A stretch of 38,055 bases of DNA from UMGS1781 sp045650705 (GTDB lineage Bacteria > Bacillota > Clostridia > TANB77 > CAG-508). The position numbers and the translations under genes are program-made. This document shows positions 1-7,791 of the stretch, piece after piece. Below the pieces are notes generated by a model. That model searched no databases. It was not told the DNA's origin and was given only the letters and a program-made list of their open reading frames with translations. The stretch covers positions 1-38,055 of the forward strand of contig JAZRRK010000021.1 of the NCBI GenBank assembly GCA_045650705.1, read 5' to 3'. The number at the start of each line of letters is the position of its first letter. Position 1 is the stretch's first letter.

Positions 1-491
1 TTACATACCACCCACCAATTCTCCGTTAAGAACATCACGGAAAATTCTGCAGATTTTTTATTTATAACATAATCATACAAAGCATTCAATATTTTATCAA
101 AACTTTCAAAATCATTTTTAAATATAGCTATTTTATAATTCAATTCATTTGCTATTCTTCCATATAATTCTTGAATATCCTTGTTTTTTACATCTTGCAA
201 AAATGTTTTTATCTGATAAAAATATGGTAATGAATTTTCTTTCATATATTGAAAATAAGAGTCTGATAAATTATTTATTTTATTCTTTACTTCTATTTCG
301 GGAGAATAAAAATCATTTAAATCATTAGGTTCTAAATTTTCTACTATATCGCTAAAACTACATATCAATTCTTTTAAATCATCTTCATAAAATTGAATTG
401 CATTATCTCCATTAATATTTATATTAATATCTCTTCCAGCTTGATAATTTCCATCTCCATTAATTTTTTGATTATTACTTACCACTAACAT
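1..491 (-). CDS. Partial accessory protein with an N-terminal GDGNYQAGRDI motif
   Basis: This frame is open from an ATG at 491 to the window edge with no stop, so the C-terminus lies outside. The first residues carry INGDGNYQAGRDI followed by an Asn/Ile-rich stretch. The rest (about 130 residues) is soluble, helical-looking and rich in Lys, Asp and Asn, with no catalytic motif that I recognise. It begins inside the end of the upstream gene (17 nt overlap), which suggests translational coupling. The upstream gene ends with a sister motif. I do not recognise the family. Such Asn/Gly-rich AGRDI segments occur in accessory proteins of uncertain role, so no function is assigned. Confidence 0.7.
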   Translation of the reverse strand, partial: MLVVSNNQKINGDGNYQAGRDINININGDNAIQFYEDDLKELICSFSDIVENLEPNDLNDFYSPEIEVKNKINNLSDSYFQYMKENSLPYFYQIKTFLQDVKNKDIQELYGRIANELNYKIAIFKNDFESFDKILNALYDYVINKKSAEFSVMFLTENWWVVC

Positions 492-654
492 TATTAATAT
501 CTCTCCCTGCTTGATTATTTCCATTTCCAGTTATTGATTGTTTGTTTTTTTTAGTGTTTTTTGTTTTTAAAAATATTATTGCCCCTGAACCTCCTAAAAG
601 TATTATTAAAATTTCAATAATACTTTTTATTAAATCCCAATTTATTTCTTCCAT
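475..654 (-). CDS. Small single-pass membrane protein (59 aa) with a GNGNNQAGRDIN tail
   Basis: This short gene has a strong AGGAGG ribosome site about nine bases before its ATG. The N-terminus is a short acidic helix. Residues 12-28 form one hydrophobic membrane segment, then a Lys/Asn-rich linker leads to a C-terminal TGNGNNQAGRDINN segment. Its stop overlaps the start of the downstream gene, which repeats the same motif at its own N-terminus, so the two probably act together, one anchored and one soluble. No known family is recognised. Confidence 0.65.
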   Translation of the reverse strand: MEEINWDLIKSIIEILIILLGGSGAIIFLKTKNTKKNKQSITGNGNNQAGRDINNVSGK

Positions 655-828
655 AAAATATTACCTCCTATTAACCACTACATTTTAACACAAAAAACAA
701 CATTTTACTAGAGGTTTATTTTGTCGAATGCTGTCGTTTCAGTAACTTTATAAATATATTTTATCTATTATATAACAATATTTCCATTATATCTCTTTCT
801 GGTTGTGGTCAAATAAGTGGTCAAAACG

Positions 829-868
829 CAAAAAATAAGCACTTTGTATTTCTACAAAATGCTTATTT
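829..868 (-). terminator. Intrinsic terminator of the initiator tRNA gene
   Basis: Read on the minus strand, a 16-bp stem with one G-U pair closes on a GAAA tetraloop and is followed by a run of six U. It starts five bases after the tRNA 3' CCA. On the plus strand the same pairing has a C-A mismatch, so the minus orientation is the functional one. Confidence 0.88.
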
Positions 869-873
869 CAATA

Positions 874-949
874 TGGTTGCGGGGGAAGGACTCGAACCTT
901 CGACCTTCGGGTTATGAGCCCGACGAGCTGCCAACTGCTCCACCCCGCG
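874..949 (-). tRNA. Initiator tRNA-fMet (anticodon CAT)
   Basis: The 76-nt cloverleaf starts with CGCGGGG and ends with CCCCGCAACCA, so the CCA end is encoded. The first base C faces A72, the unpaired 1-72 position that marks a bacterial initiator tRNA. The anticodon loop reads CTCATAA, with three consecutive G-C pairs (GGG/CCC) at the base of the anticodon stem, the second initiator hallmark. The T arm carries GGTTCGAGTCC. A consensus promoter lies just upstream and a GNRA-loop terminator just downstream, so it is a single-gene unit. Confidence 0.97.
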
Positions 950-966
950 ATGTAATTAACGTATCT

Positions 967-995
967 ATTATACAACTTATATATTATAATGTCAA
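967..995 (-). promoter_or_regulatory. Consensus sigma-A promoter for tRNA-fMet
   Basis: On the minus strand, TTGACA and TATAAT are separated by exactly 17 bases. The expected start lies about ten bases before the mature tRNA 5' end. A perfect consensus fits a stable RNA gene. Confidence 0.92.
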
Positions 996-1161
996 GTTTT
1001 TTTAAAAAATATTCATATTTATTCATATTTTTATCTAATTAGCTAGAGCTTTTAAAATATATCTTCAATATAGCATCTAGCTAACTATTCTATTTTACTT
1101 TGCTAATTTTTTATACTAATTCAAGTTATTTTTTATTAAATAATAAATTTCGTATAATTTT

Positions 1162-2214
1162 CTATGGATTTATTGTTGATATACGCAGAACCTCTCCAAC
1201 ATAAATCAAATTAGGATTTGCAATATTATTTAACCTAACTATACTTTCTATAGATACTCCAAATTCACGAGATATTTGTGTTAATGTATCTCCTCTTTTT
1301 ACTATATAAAGTCTATGACTAGTATCATTTATCTTGTTATTTGCCAAATCTGGAACTATCAATTCTTGACCTGTATATATTAGATTGGGATTTGCTATTT
1401 TATTTATTTTTGCTAAATATTCATATGAAGTATCATACTCACTTGCAATTTCGCTTAAAGTATCTCCTCTCTTTACAGTTATAGTTATCGTTTTAGTACT
1501 TCTTTCTGGTGTTGTATCTTCTGGAATAGCTGTAGTATCACTTAATAAAACTCCACTTGTAAAATAATCTCTATCTACATAATCATCAATTCCAGATATT
1601 ATTCCTTCATCAGTATATTGAAATCCATCCCATGTACTCCAATTCCCATCTTCTGGTTCAGAAACATAATAATCTGCAACCCATATAGGATATCTTTCGG
1701 CTAAATCTTCTGAAAAAATTCTTCTTGCATTATATGCATCGCTATATATTATTACTTCTTTTCCACTTAATCTTTCAACTTCTTCTAAAAATATTTCAGA
1801 TATATTATTAATTTCTGCTATGCTCAATCCTCCAAAACTTTCGAAATCCATTGCTAATCTGCAATCTACATCTAATCCTTTTATTGTAGAAACAAAAAAT
1901 TCTGCCTGTTCAATAGCTTCTTCTTCATTTGTAGCAGTCAAATAATGATAGAACCCAACTTTTATTCCATTTTCTTTTGCTCCATTATAATTTCTAATTG
2001 CATCTGGATCTACATAATTGTTTCCCTCACTTGATCTTATGTATGCTATTTGAATACCTGAATTTTTTACTTCTTCCCAGTCAATTTCTCCTTGCCACTC
2101 ACTTACGTCTATTCCTTCATAAATTGTAGAACTTGACGCCGGAAATGCTAAAGTTATAGGGCAAAGAATACTAATTATCATAAATACTATGCCTATTGTA
2201 AAAAATTTCTTCAT
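1162..2214 (-). CDS. Secreted GH25 lysozyme with two LysM domains
   Basis: The protein is about 350 aa. Residues 1-25 form a signal peptide (Lys-Lys then a hydrophobic core, ending near AFPASS). Residues 35-225 match glycoside hydrolase family 25: YEGIDVSEWQG carries the first catalytic Asp, and AMDFESF is the DxE motif of this muramidase fold. Two LysM peptidoglycan-binding domains follow (VKRGDTLSEIASEY and VKRGDTLTQISREF, each ending in ANPNLIY). It should cut cell-wall glycan outside the cell, in growth or sporulation. The ribosome site AAGGAGG sits almost on a first ATG at 2220 and seven bases before the one at 2214, so the latter is taken as the start. Confidence 0.93.
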   Translation of the reverse strand: MKKFFTIGIVFMIISILCPITLAFPASSSTIYEGIDVSEWQGEIDWEEVKNSGIQIAYIRSSEGNNYVDPDAIRNYNGAKENGIKVGFYHYLTATNEEEAIEQAEFFVSTIKGLDVDCRLAMDFESFGGLSIAEINNISEIFLEEVERLSGKEVIIYSDAYNARRIFSEDLAERYPIWVADYYVSEPEDGNWSTWDGFQYTDEGIISGIDDYVDRDYFTSGVLLSDTTAIPEDTTPERSTKTITITVKRGDTLSEIASEYDTSYEYLAKINKIANPNLIYTGQELIVPDLANNKINDTSHRLYIVKRGDTLTQISREFGVSIESIVRLNNIANPNLIYVGEVLRISTINP

Positions 2215-2308
2215 ACACATTCCTCCTTAAAAACATTCTATGAAAGAACTTTTTTAATATTCACTTGTTATTTGTCCTTTATTGTGTATTAAAGTAAAAT
2301 TTTTTTGC

Positions 2309-2339
2309 AAAAAAATAAAAGCAGTCTTTAACTGCCTTT
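2309..2339 (-). terminator. Intrinsic terminator after the small membrane protein gene
   Basis: The minus-strand RNA forms AAAGGCAGU/ACUGCUUUU with a five-base loop, then an AUUUUUUU tail. It separates the small gene at 2358 from the lysozyme gene downstream. Confidence 0.8.
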
Positions 2340-2357
2340 ATGAAATTTAATTACACT

Positions 2358-2531
2358 TTATCTATACTCTGCAACATAAGTACTATTTGTATTATTATCT
2401 ATTTCATTTGATTCATTATATGAATGCGCCATATATCCAGCAAAAAAACCTAATAGAAATACTACTATTATTATAATTATTGTTCTCAGACTCTCTTGTT
2501 TATTATATATTTCTTTATCATATACTTTCAT
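2358..2531 (-). CDS. Small single-pass membrane protein, unknown
   Basis: A protein of about 57 residues: a charged N-terminus (MKVYDKEIYNKQ), one membrane helix rich in Ile and Val at roughly residues 16-35 with an LLGFFAGYM end, and a short Asn/Thr-rich outer tail. The start is uncertain: a GTG at 2540 is also in frame, but the ATG at 2531 has better spacing from AAGTGAT and GAGAG. It is followed by its own terminator. No family is recognised. Confidence 0.55.
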   Translation of the reverse strand: MKVYDKEIYNKQESLRTIIIIIVVFLLGFFAGYMAHSYNESNEIDNNTNSTYVAEYR

Positions 2532-2599
2532 ACTTATCACTTCTCTCTTACAAAATTATATATATATTTTACTTCATTATATGATTTTTTGCAAGTCTA

Positions 2600-2629
2600 T
2601 TGTTCTTTTTTTTAAATTTATGATATAAT
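2600..2629 (+). promoter_or_regulatory. Promoter of the mgtC-family gene
   Basis: TTGTTC and TATAAT are spaced 18 bases apart, with TGA directly before the -10 (extended -10). The gene starts 23 bases downstream of the -10. Confidence 0.75.
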
Positions 2630-2652
2630 ATTAATAAAAATGGAGGATTTTT

Positions 2653-3138
2653 ATGTTAGACTTTTTTATGTCATTTGAAGTTCAAGCAATTATTAAATTA
2701 TTGCTTGGTTTTACTTTAGCAGGAATTATAGGTGCAGAAAGAGAGTCATTAAATAAGCCTGCTGGTTTTAAAACACACTCTCTAATTGGTATTAGTAGTG
2801 TATTAGTAATGCTTTGTGGTCAATATTTAAGCATGAATGGCAATGCAGATGCATCTAGAATTCCCGCTCAATTATTATCTGGTATTGGTTTTATAGGTGC
2901 TGGTACTATATTAAGAGATGGCCTTACTGTAAAAGGATTAACAACAGCATCAAGTCTTTTAGCTGTTACTTGTATTGGTCTAAGTATTGGTGCAGGATTT
3001 TATCTTGGAGGAATTGTAGCTACAATAATTGTTTACTTTATACTATCTCGCTCTCATAAAAGTGGAAATGCAAATACAGCTGAAGAATCTGAAGAAATTG
3101 AAGAATATGAAGAGTTTCAAGAAGAACAGGAAGAATAA
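2653..3138 (+). CDS. MgtC/SapB family membrane protein with acidic tail
   Basis: 161 aa. Four hydrophobic segments span residues 10-135. The family signature is clear: LLGFTLAGIIGAERE, KTHSLIGI, and LLSGIGFIGAGTILRDG followed by VKGLTTASSLLAV. MgtC-type proteins are inner-membrane proteins linked to Mg2+ stress and F-ATPase control in pathogens; short single-domain versions like this are common in Firmicutes and of uncertain role. The last 20 residues are almost all Glu with a few Tyr and Gln, unusual for the family. The ribosome site GGAGG is well placed. It converges with sigE, separated only by a repeat. Confidence 0.9.
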   Translation: MLDFFMSFEVQAIIKLLLGFTLAGIIGAERESLNKPAGFKTHSLIGISSVLVMLCGQYLSMNGNADASRIPAQLLSGIGFIGAGTILRDGLTVKGLTTASSLLAVTCIGLSIGAGFYLGGIVATIIVYFILSRSHKSGNANTAEESEEIEEYEEFQEEQEE

Positions 3139-3143
3139 CTCCT

Positions 3144-3179
3144 ACTCTCCCTACTCCCACTCTCCCTACTCCCACTCTA
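3144..3179. repeat. 15-nt tandem repeat forming a G-quadruplex motif on the minus strand
   Basis: The unit ACTCTCCCTACTCCC is present 2.4 times between two convergent genes. Read on the minus strand it gives four GGG runs (at 3171-3173, 3164-3166, 3156-3158 and 3149-3151) with loops of 4, 5 and 4 bases, a canonical intramolecular quadruplex pattern, just after the end of sigE. Such G-runs are rare in this AT-rich DNA. Confidence 0.8.
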
Positions 3180-3185
3180 GTATTC

Positions 3186-3906
3186 TTATCCTGTTTTACT
3201 TAATATGTCTTTTTTCATCTTATTCATTATCTTTTTCTCTAATCTAGATATATAACTTTGTGATATACCGTAGCATATCTGCTACTTCTTTTTGCGTTTT
3301 TTCAACCCCATTTTTAAACCCAAATCTCAATTCCATAATATTTTTTTCTCTACTATTTAATTTTAAAATAGCAGCTTTTAGTAATACTCTATCAACTTCA
3401 TCTTCCATTGCTCTTGATGTTACATCTTCATCTGTTCCTAATATATCTGAAAGTAATAACTCGTTACCATCTCCATCTTGATTTAATGGTTCATCAATGG
3501 ATATTTCTCCTTTTGTTTTATTACTGCGCCTTAAATACATTAGAATTTCATTTTCAATGCAACGTGATGCATACGTAGCAAGTTTTATATTTTTGCTGTT
3601 ATTAAATGTATTAATTGCTTTCATTAATCCTATTGTTCCTATTGATATTAAATCTTCTATCCCTATTCCCGTATTTTCAAATTTTTTTGCTATGTATACA
3701 ACTAATCTTAAATTATGTTCAACTAATATTTGCCTAGCCTCAAAATTATTATTCTCCAGTTTTATTAGCATCTCTTCTTCCTCTTCAGGAGATAAAGGTG
3801 GAGGCAAAGTTTGACTACCTGCAATATAAAAAATACTATCATTATCAATAGTGTCCCCACAAAAATATTCCTTTATCTTTGATTTTAAAATTTCTAAAAT
3901 TTCCAT
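3186..3906 (-). CDS. sigE: Sporulation sigma factor SigE precursor, requiring a +1 frameshift at CGG
   Basis: Mother-cell sigma factor of sporulation, made as pro-SigE. The pro-region ends in NDSIFYIAGSQTLPPPL, close to the known SpoIIGA cleavage region. Region 2 (NLRLVVYIAKKFENTGIGIEDL, in two parts, then TYASRCIENEILMYLR) and region 4 (LNSREKNIMELRFG) are intact. In the zero frame the protein stops early: KEVADML is followed by CGG (3268-3270), seven more codons and a TAG at 3244. Skipping the C at 3270 restores GISQSYISRLEKKIM and an end at 3186, giving 239 residues, the family's usual length. The missing part is the DNA-recognition helix, so the unshifted product should not bind -35 elements. 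The ribosome site AAAGGAGAAGG precedes the ATG. spoIIGA lies just upstream. Confidence 0.93.
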
Positions 3907-3948
3907 AACCTTCTCCTTTCAACTAAAAAAACTTTACATCTAATATAA

Positions 3949-4827
3949 TTACCCTTCTATTAGGCTAAGGCCTATTAATGCAGAATATTTTCCGTTTTTA
4001 CTCAATAACCCATTATATATTCCAATAATAGTATTATTAAAATTACTTAAGACATCTTGGTATTCTATCTCCATTTTTTCTATTTTTATGCCTAATAGCA
4101 TTCCATTCTCTTTACCTAATGAATTAAATGGAATAACTCTTATTTTTGATGCATATTTGTCTAAATCTATTTGTTCACCATTTATAATCTTAGTAGTGTT
4201 ATCTATTATTATCTTAGGAAAAAAATTTATTAATTTATTTTTCTCAACTACAATTACTGGACTATTAGTTATCGGATCTTTTAGTAAATTTCCTGTATCT
4301 ATTATTGCTCTCAATTGTATCTGTTTATTTTCTACAAACAATTTTATTGTACAAAACATATCTCTTTTCGTAAATTTCCCTTTTATATTTTTAAAAGATA
4401 TTGTAATTATAATAAATCCTAATATTCCTCCGATTAATATTATTTTTATTGGATACGTACCAATTAGAACTCCATTTTCATATAATATATCCTGTGGTCT
4501 AACAAAATATAGTAAAGCAAAAGCTACTCCACCAAAAGTAAATGAAGTTAAATAAAATATCACAATATGTTTAAAAAGACTTTTTATATTCAATGGCTTA
4601 AATGCTATGTATACTATTACAAATGACAAAATTAGTTTTAGAAATACATTTGAATATATTTCGATATTTGAAACATATATAATTATTGCATAAATACTTC
4701 CTATAACACTAGCAATAAGATTGCGTATAATCCTTGTTTGATCTTTCAAAATAATCCCTGTAGCTAGTAATATTATGCAATTCATAAATATATTTTCTAG
4801 AAAAATTATATCCACATATAGGGTCAT
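3949..4827 (-). CDS. spoIIGA: Sporulation sigma-E processing peptidase SpoIIGA
   Basis: Membrane-bound aspartic protease that cleaves the pro-sequence from pro-SigE in the mother cell after a forespore signal. 292 aa. The N-terminal half has about five membrane helices (starting YVDIIFLENIFMNCIILL). The C-terminal half carries the single active-site motif AIIDTGNLLKDPITNSP around residue 175, with Asp-Thr-Gly as in half-pepsins. It sits 42 bases upstream of sigE on the same strand, its substrate gene, and is separated from ftsZ by a terminator, so it must have its own promoter. Confidence 0.95.
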   Translation of the reverse strand: MTLYVDIIFLENIFMNCIILLATGIILKDQTRIIRNLIASVIGSIYAIIIYVSNIEIYSNVFLKLILSFVIVYIAFKPLNIKSLFKHIVIFYLTSFTFGGVAFALLYFVRPQDILYENGVLIGTYPIKIILIGGILGFIIITISFKNIKGKFTKRDMFCTIKLFVENKQIQLRAIIDTGNLLKDPITNSPVIVVEKNKLINFFPKIIIDNTTKIINGEQIDLDKYASKIRVIPFNSLGKENGMLLGIKIEKMEIEYQDVLSNFNNTIIGIYNGLLSKNGKYSALIGLSLIEG

Positions 4828-4889
4828 TTTTTTACCTCAAACAAATTGTACTACTTTGTACTTGCAAAGTCTGTCATTTCATGAGGGCG

Positions 4890-4924
4890 AAAAAAAGAAA
4901 TAATCTACACATGTAGACTATTTC
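4890..4924 (-). terminator. Terminator between ftsZ and spoIIGA
   Basis: The minus-strand RNA forms a 13-bp stem (GAAAUAGUCUACA with UGUAGAUUAUUUC, including one G-U pair) followed by seven U. It isolates the constitutive ftsAZ unit from the sporulation genes. Confidence 0.88.
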
Positions 4925-4954
4925 CTTTTTTATTATTTAATTATTTACTTTTAC

Positions 4955-6079
4955 TTATATTTTATTCCCTTTTTTTCTTAAGAAAGAAGGTATATCTAAA
5001 TCTCCTTGTGCTTCTCCTCTATTATCAGAATGAGTTGGTATAGAATTTATCTTTTTATTCCAAGTATTATTTACTAAACTTTCTACTCCAATTGTAGATA
5101 TATTTTCTTCTTTTTCAAATCCAGTAGCAATAACTGTAATGCTAATTTCATCTCCTAAACTTTCATCAGTTACAACACCAAATATAATATTTGCTTCTGG
5201 ATCTACACTGCGTTGAACTAATTCTGCTGCTGTATTCGCTTCTTGTAATCCTAAATCTGGACCACCAGTAATATTTATAATTACACCTCTTGCACCTTCT
5301 ATTGAAGTTTCTAACATTGGACTTTGAATTGCTTGTTTTGCAGCATCTTCTGCTCTATTTTCTCCACTTGCTCTACCTATACCCATATGTGCCATACCAG
5401 TATTTAGCATTACTGTTTTAATATCTGCAAAATCTAGGTTTATTAATCCAGGTACTGATATTAAATCTGATATACCTTGAACACCTTGTCTTAAAACATC
5501 ATCAGCCATTTTAAATGCTTCTACAATTGATGTTTTTCTATCAATAACTTGTAATAATTTATCATTTGGTATTACTACTAATGTATCTACTTTATCTTTT
5601 AAATTTGCAATTCCTCTTTCAGCTTGTGTAAGTCTTTTCTTACCTTCAAAAGTGAATGGTTTTGTAACAACACCTATTGTAAGTATACCAAGTTCTTTTG
5701 CAGTAGCTGCAACTATTGGGGCTGCACCTGTTCCTGTTCCTCCGCCCATTCCAGCTGTAACAAATACCATATCTGCACCACGTAGAACTTCTGCTATTTC
5801 AGATTTACTTTCTTCTGCTGCTTGTCCACCGATATCTGGATTTGCTCCTGCTCCTAGACCTCTTGTTAATTTTTCTCCTATTTGTATTCTTGTGCTTGCT
5901 TTTGATATTTGAAGAGCTTGCCTATCTGTGTTAATTGCTATAAATTCAACACCTTTTATTCCAGACTCTATCATTCTGTTTATGGCATTATTTCCTGCTC
6001 CCCCAACTCCTATTACTTTTATTAATGCTGTTCCATCCATCATATAGTTATTTTCTTCGTATTCTGATTCTGTCATCAT
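4955..6079 (-). CDS. ftsZ: Cell division protein FtsZ
   Basis: Tubulin-like GTPase that polymerises into the division ring. 374 aa. Visible motifs: IKVIGVGGAGNNAINRM (nucleotide-binding start), the tubulin signature AGMGGGTGTGAAP, FEGKKR, and NLDFADIKTVM. The C-terminal tail ends with DIPSFLRKK, the conserved peptide that binds FtsA and other partners. A short variable linker separates it from the globular core. The ribosome site AGAGGAGGAA precedes a double ATG. It lies 42 bases after ftsA, in one transcript. Confidence 0.98.
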   Translation of the reverse strand: MMTESEYEENNYMMDGTALIKVIGVGGAGNNAINRMIESGIKGVEFIAINTDRQALQISKASTRIQIGEKLTRGLGAGANPDIGGQAAEESKSEIAEVLRGADMVFVTAGMGGGTGTGAAPIVAATAKELGILTIGVVTKPFTFEGKKRLTQAERGIANLKDKVDTLVVIPNDKLLQVIDRKTSIVEAFKMADDVLRQGVQGISDLISVPGLINLDFADIKTVMLNTGMAHMGIGRASGENRAEDAAKQAIQSPMLETSIEGARGVIINITGGPDLGLQEANTAAELVQRSVDPEANIIFGVVTDESLGDEISITVIATGFEKEENISTIGVESLVNNTWNKKINSIPTHSDNRGEAQGDLDIPSFLRKKGNKI

Positions 6080-6121
6080 GTAACTTCCTCCTCTTTATAT
6101 ATTTATATTTAAAATTAAAAA

Positions 6122-7351
6122 CTATGTATAAAAAAATTCTTTTATTCTTTCTAAAATTGCTTTTAAAAAGCTTTCATCTGATTTAACATCTATTTTACTT
6201 GATACATTTTTTGCATATGGTCTATTAGATACATATTTAACTAAAGCAAAACTTGATCTATATGCTGGTTTTATTGTACTTATCATTCTTCCTGTTGCTA
6301 TTTTTACAGGTATATTTAATACAATTTTTCCTGCCACATCACTTTTACTTATGCAAGTAATACCTTGTCCTGTTAAAATTACATTATTAATATTTTGTTT
6401 TATACCTAAAGCTGTAATTTGTTTATTAATCAAACTAAATATTTCTTCAATTCTTGCTTCTATAACTTCAATAAGTTCTGAACTTTTAATTGTTTTATTT
6501 CTTTCATCACCTTGATATGTATTTAGAAGAATATCTGTATCGTTATCAATAAATGATTTTAAAGCTAAAGCATATTGTTTTTTTAGTCTTTCTGCTTCTT
6601 CCTCTGATATATAAAATACTTGTGCTATATCGCTTGTAATACTATCTCCACCTAGTGGAATTGTATTTGTATATATAAAATTAGAACCATTGAAAATACC
6701 AATATCAGTATTACCTGCTCCTATATCTAAAATCATTACATTATCACTAAGTTCGTTTATATCTAGTATTAAAGATCTCTGAGCTAACACATTTGGTATA
6801 ATTCCATCTATCTCTATATTCGCTTTCTTGAAAATGTTTGTTATTTGTCTTACATAATCTTTATCAGCTAATATAATCTGGCCTGTAACTGTTACTGTTG
6901 AACTTAATGCTCCTACAGGATCATCTACTACTCGTCCATTATCTAAAGCAAATTTATTTACAATAATGTCAACAATTACTTTATCTTCTGGAACATCTAT
7001 ATCCCTAATTTGAAGCATTGCTGAATTTAAATCTTTTGAAGTTATTCCAGCAAATCTGTCTCTTGCTTCTTTCACGATGCTATTTTGTACTATTTGTACA
7101 TATTTACCTGGTATTGTTACATAAGCTGAATTAATTTTTATATTTGATTGATTTTCTACTTCTGAAATTGTTTTTCCTATTGCAGAGGCAATTTCATCTT
7201 CATCTGTAATCTTAGATTTCTTCATTCCAAAGCATTTACATTCTGCAGTAGCAATTATTTCTAATTGGTTGAAATTGTTTATTTCTGCAATAACACTGCT
7301 CACTTTGGAAGTTCCAATATCTATACCTACAATTATATCCCCGATAGCCAA
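6122..7351 (-). CDS. ftsA: Cell division protein FtsA
   Basis: Actin-like membrane anchor of the Z ring. 409 aa. Phosphate-1 motif VGIDIGTSKVSSVIAE at the start, phosphate-2 motif MILDIGAGNTDIGIF around residue 205, and VILTGQGI near residue 325. The inserted 1C domain (NSAYVTIPGKYVQ region) replaces actin subdomain 1B. The final residues (FLKAILERIKEFF) form the amphipathic membrane-targeting helix. The start codon is TTG, supported by GGAGG seven bases upstream. It is first in the ftsA-ftsZ unit, behind a clear promoter with a WalR-type box. Confidence 0.96.
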   Translation of the reverse strand: MAIGDIIVGIDIGTSKVSSVIAEINNFNQLEIIATAECKCFGMKKSKITDEDEIASAIGKTISEVENQSNIKINSAYVTIPGKYVQIVQNSIVKEARDRFAGITSKDLNSAMLQIRDIDVPEDKVIVDIIVNKFALDNGRVVDDPVGALSSTVTVTGQIILADKDYVRQITNIFKKANIEIDGIIPNVLAQRSLILDINELSDNVMILDIGAGNTDIGIFNGSNFIYTNTIPLGGDSITSDIAQVFYISEEEAERLKKQYALALKSFIDNDTDILLNTYQGDERNKTIKSSELIEVIEARIEEIFSLINKQITALGIKQNINNVILTGQGITCISKSDVAGKIVLNIPVKIATGRMISTIKPAYRSSFALVKYVSNRPYAKNVSSKIDVKSDESFLKAILERIKEFFYT

Positions 7352-7386
7352 AATACTTCCTCCATTTTTTTAAAATTACCGATATA

Positions 7387-7415
7387 ATAATATTATGTTT
7401 TTAAGAAAAAGTCAA
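7387..7415 (-). promoter_or_regulatory. Sigma-A promoter of ftsAZ
   Basis: TTGACT and TATTAT are separated by 17 bases on the minus strand, about 36 bases upstream of the ftsA TTG start. Confidence 0.85.
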
Positions 7416-7434
7416 TACTTTTTGTTATAATTTT

Positions 7435-7462
7435 GTAACATTTTTGTAACATTTTTGTAATA
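7435..7462 (-). promoter_or_regulatory. WalR-type direct-repeat box upstream of the ftsA promoter
   Basis: Read on the minus strand: TATTAC-N5-TGTTAC-N5-TGTTAC, each N5 being AAAAA, with an exact 11-bp period. The two promoter-proximal copies fit the published WalR (YycF) consensus TGTWAH-N5-TGTWAH exactly; the third has one mismatch. The box ends 19 bases upstream of the -35. In Bacillus subtilis the ftsAZ operon is a reported YycFG target, so the context agrees. Confidence 0.7.
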
Positions 7463-7791
7463 TATCTTTTGTTTTGTTACAGCCTGATGAACTCCGTCGA
7501 ATTTTAATTTTTATATGATAAATTTGTTAATTTCAATTGCATCTTTGATGCACTCTCAATTCACTTTTTTGCTAGCTGTACTATTGGTTATAATCTTTGA
7601 AATCTTATATATGTTCTACTAATAATCGTCAGTTCAAATCTTATCGCCTAACTTAACCAAAGAATCAAATTTAACTTTTTTAAGGAATTAAAGGTTTAAA
7701 ATATTAAAAGCATATACATTGCAAATTATATATATATGATATATAATATATATAATGATTTTAAATTTTAATAATTTAGAGAGGTATTGAT
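7463..7791. other. Intergenic stretch without a recognisable gene
   Basis: About 330 bases between divergent genes. The right end (7725-7765) is an almost pure A/T tract just before the ribosome site AGAGGT of the gene at 7792 and probably holds its promoter. No open frame with a ribosome site and no strong hairpin was seen. Confidence 0.5.

Noticed and set aside
720..728. Spo0A box TTTGTCGAA
   Set aside because: One 9-base match can occur by chance in this length; no sporulation gene is adjacent and no second box was found near spoIIGA.
805..825. Two GTGGTCAAA copies beside tRNA-fMet as an attachment site
   Set aside because: They are close direct repeats outside the tRNA, no integrase is visible, and no duplicate of the tRNA 3' end was found in the window.
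817..1005. Open frame across the initiator tRNA
   Set aside because: It is the antisense reading of tRNA-fMet and its terminator, with no ribosome site.
3029..3247. Plus-strand frame with SPYSHSPYSHS repeats
   Set aside because: It is produced by the 15-nt tandem repeat and overlaps mgtC in another frame without a ribosome site.
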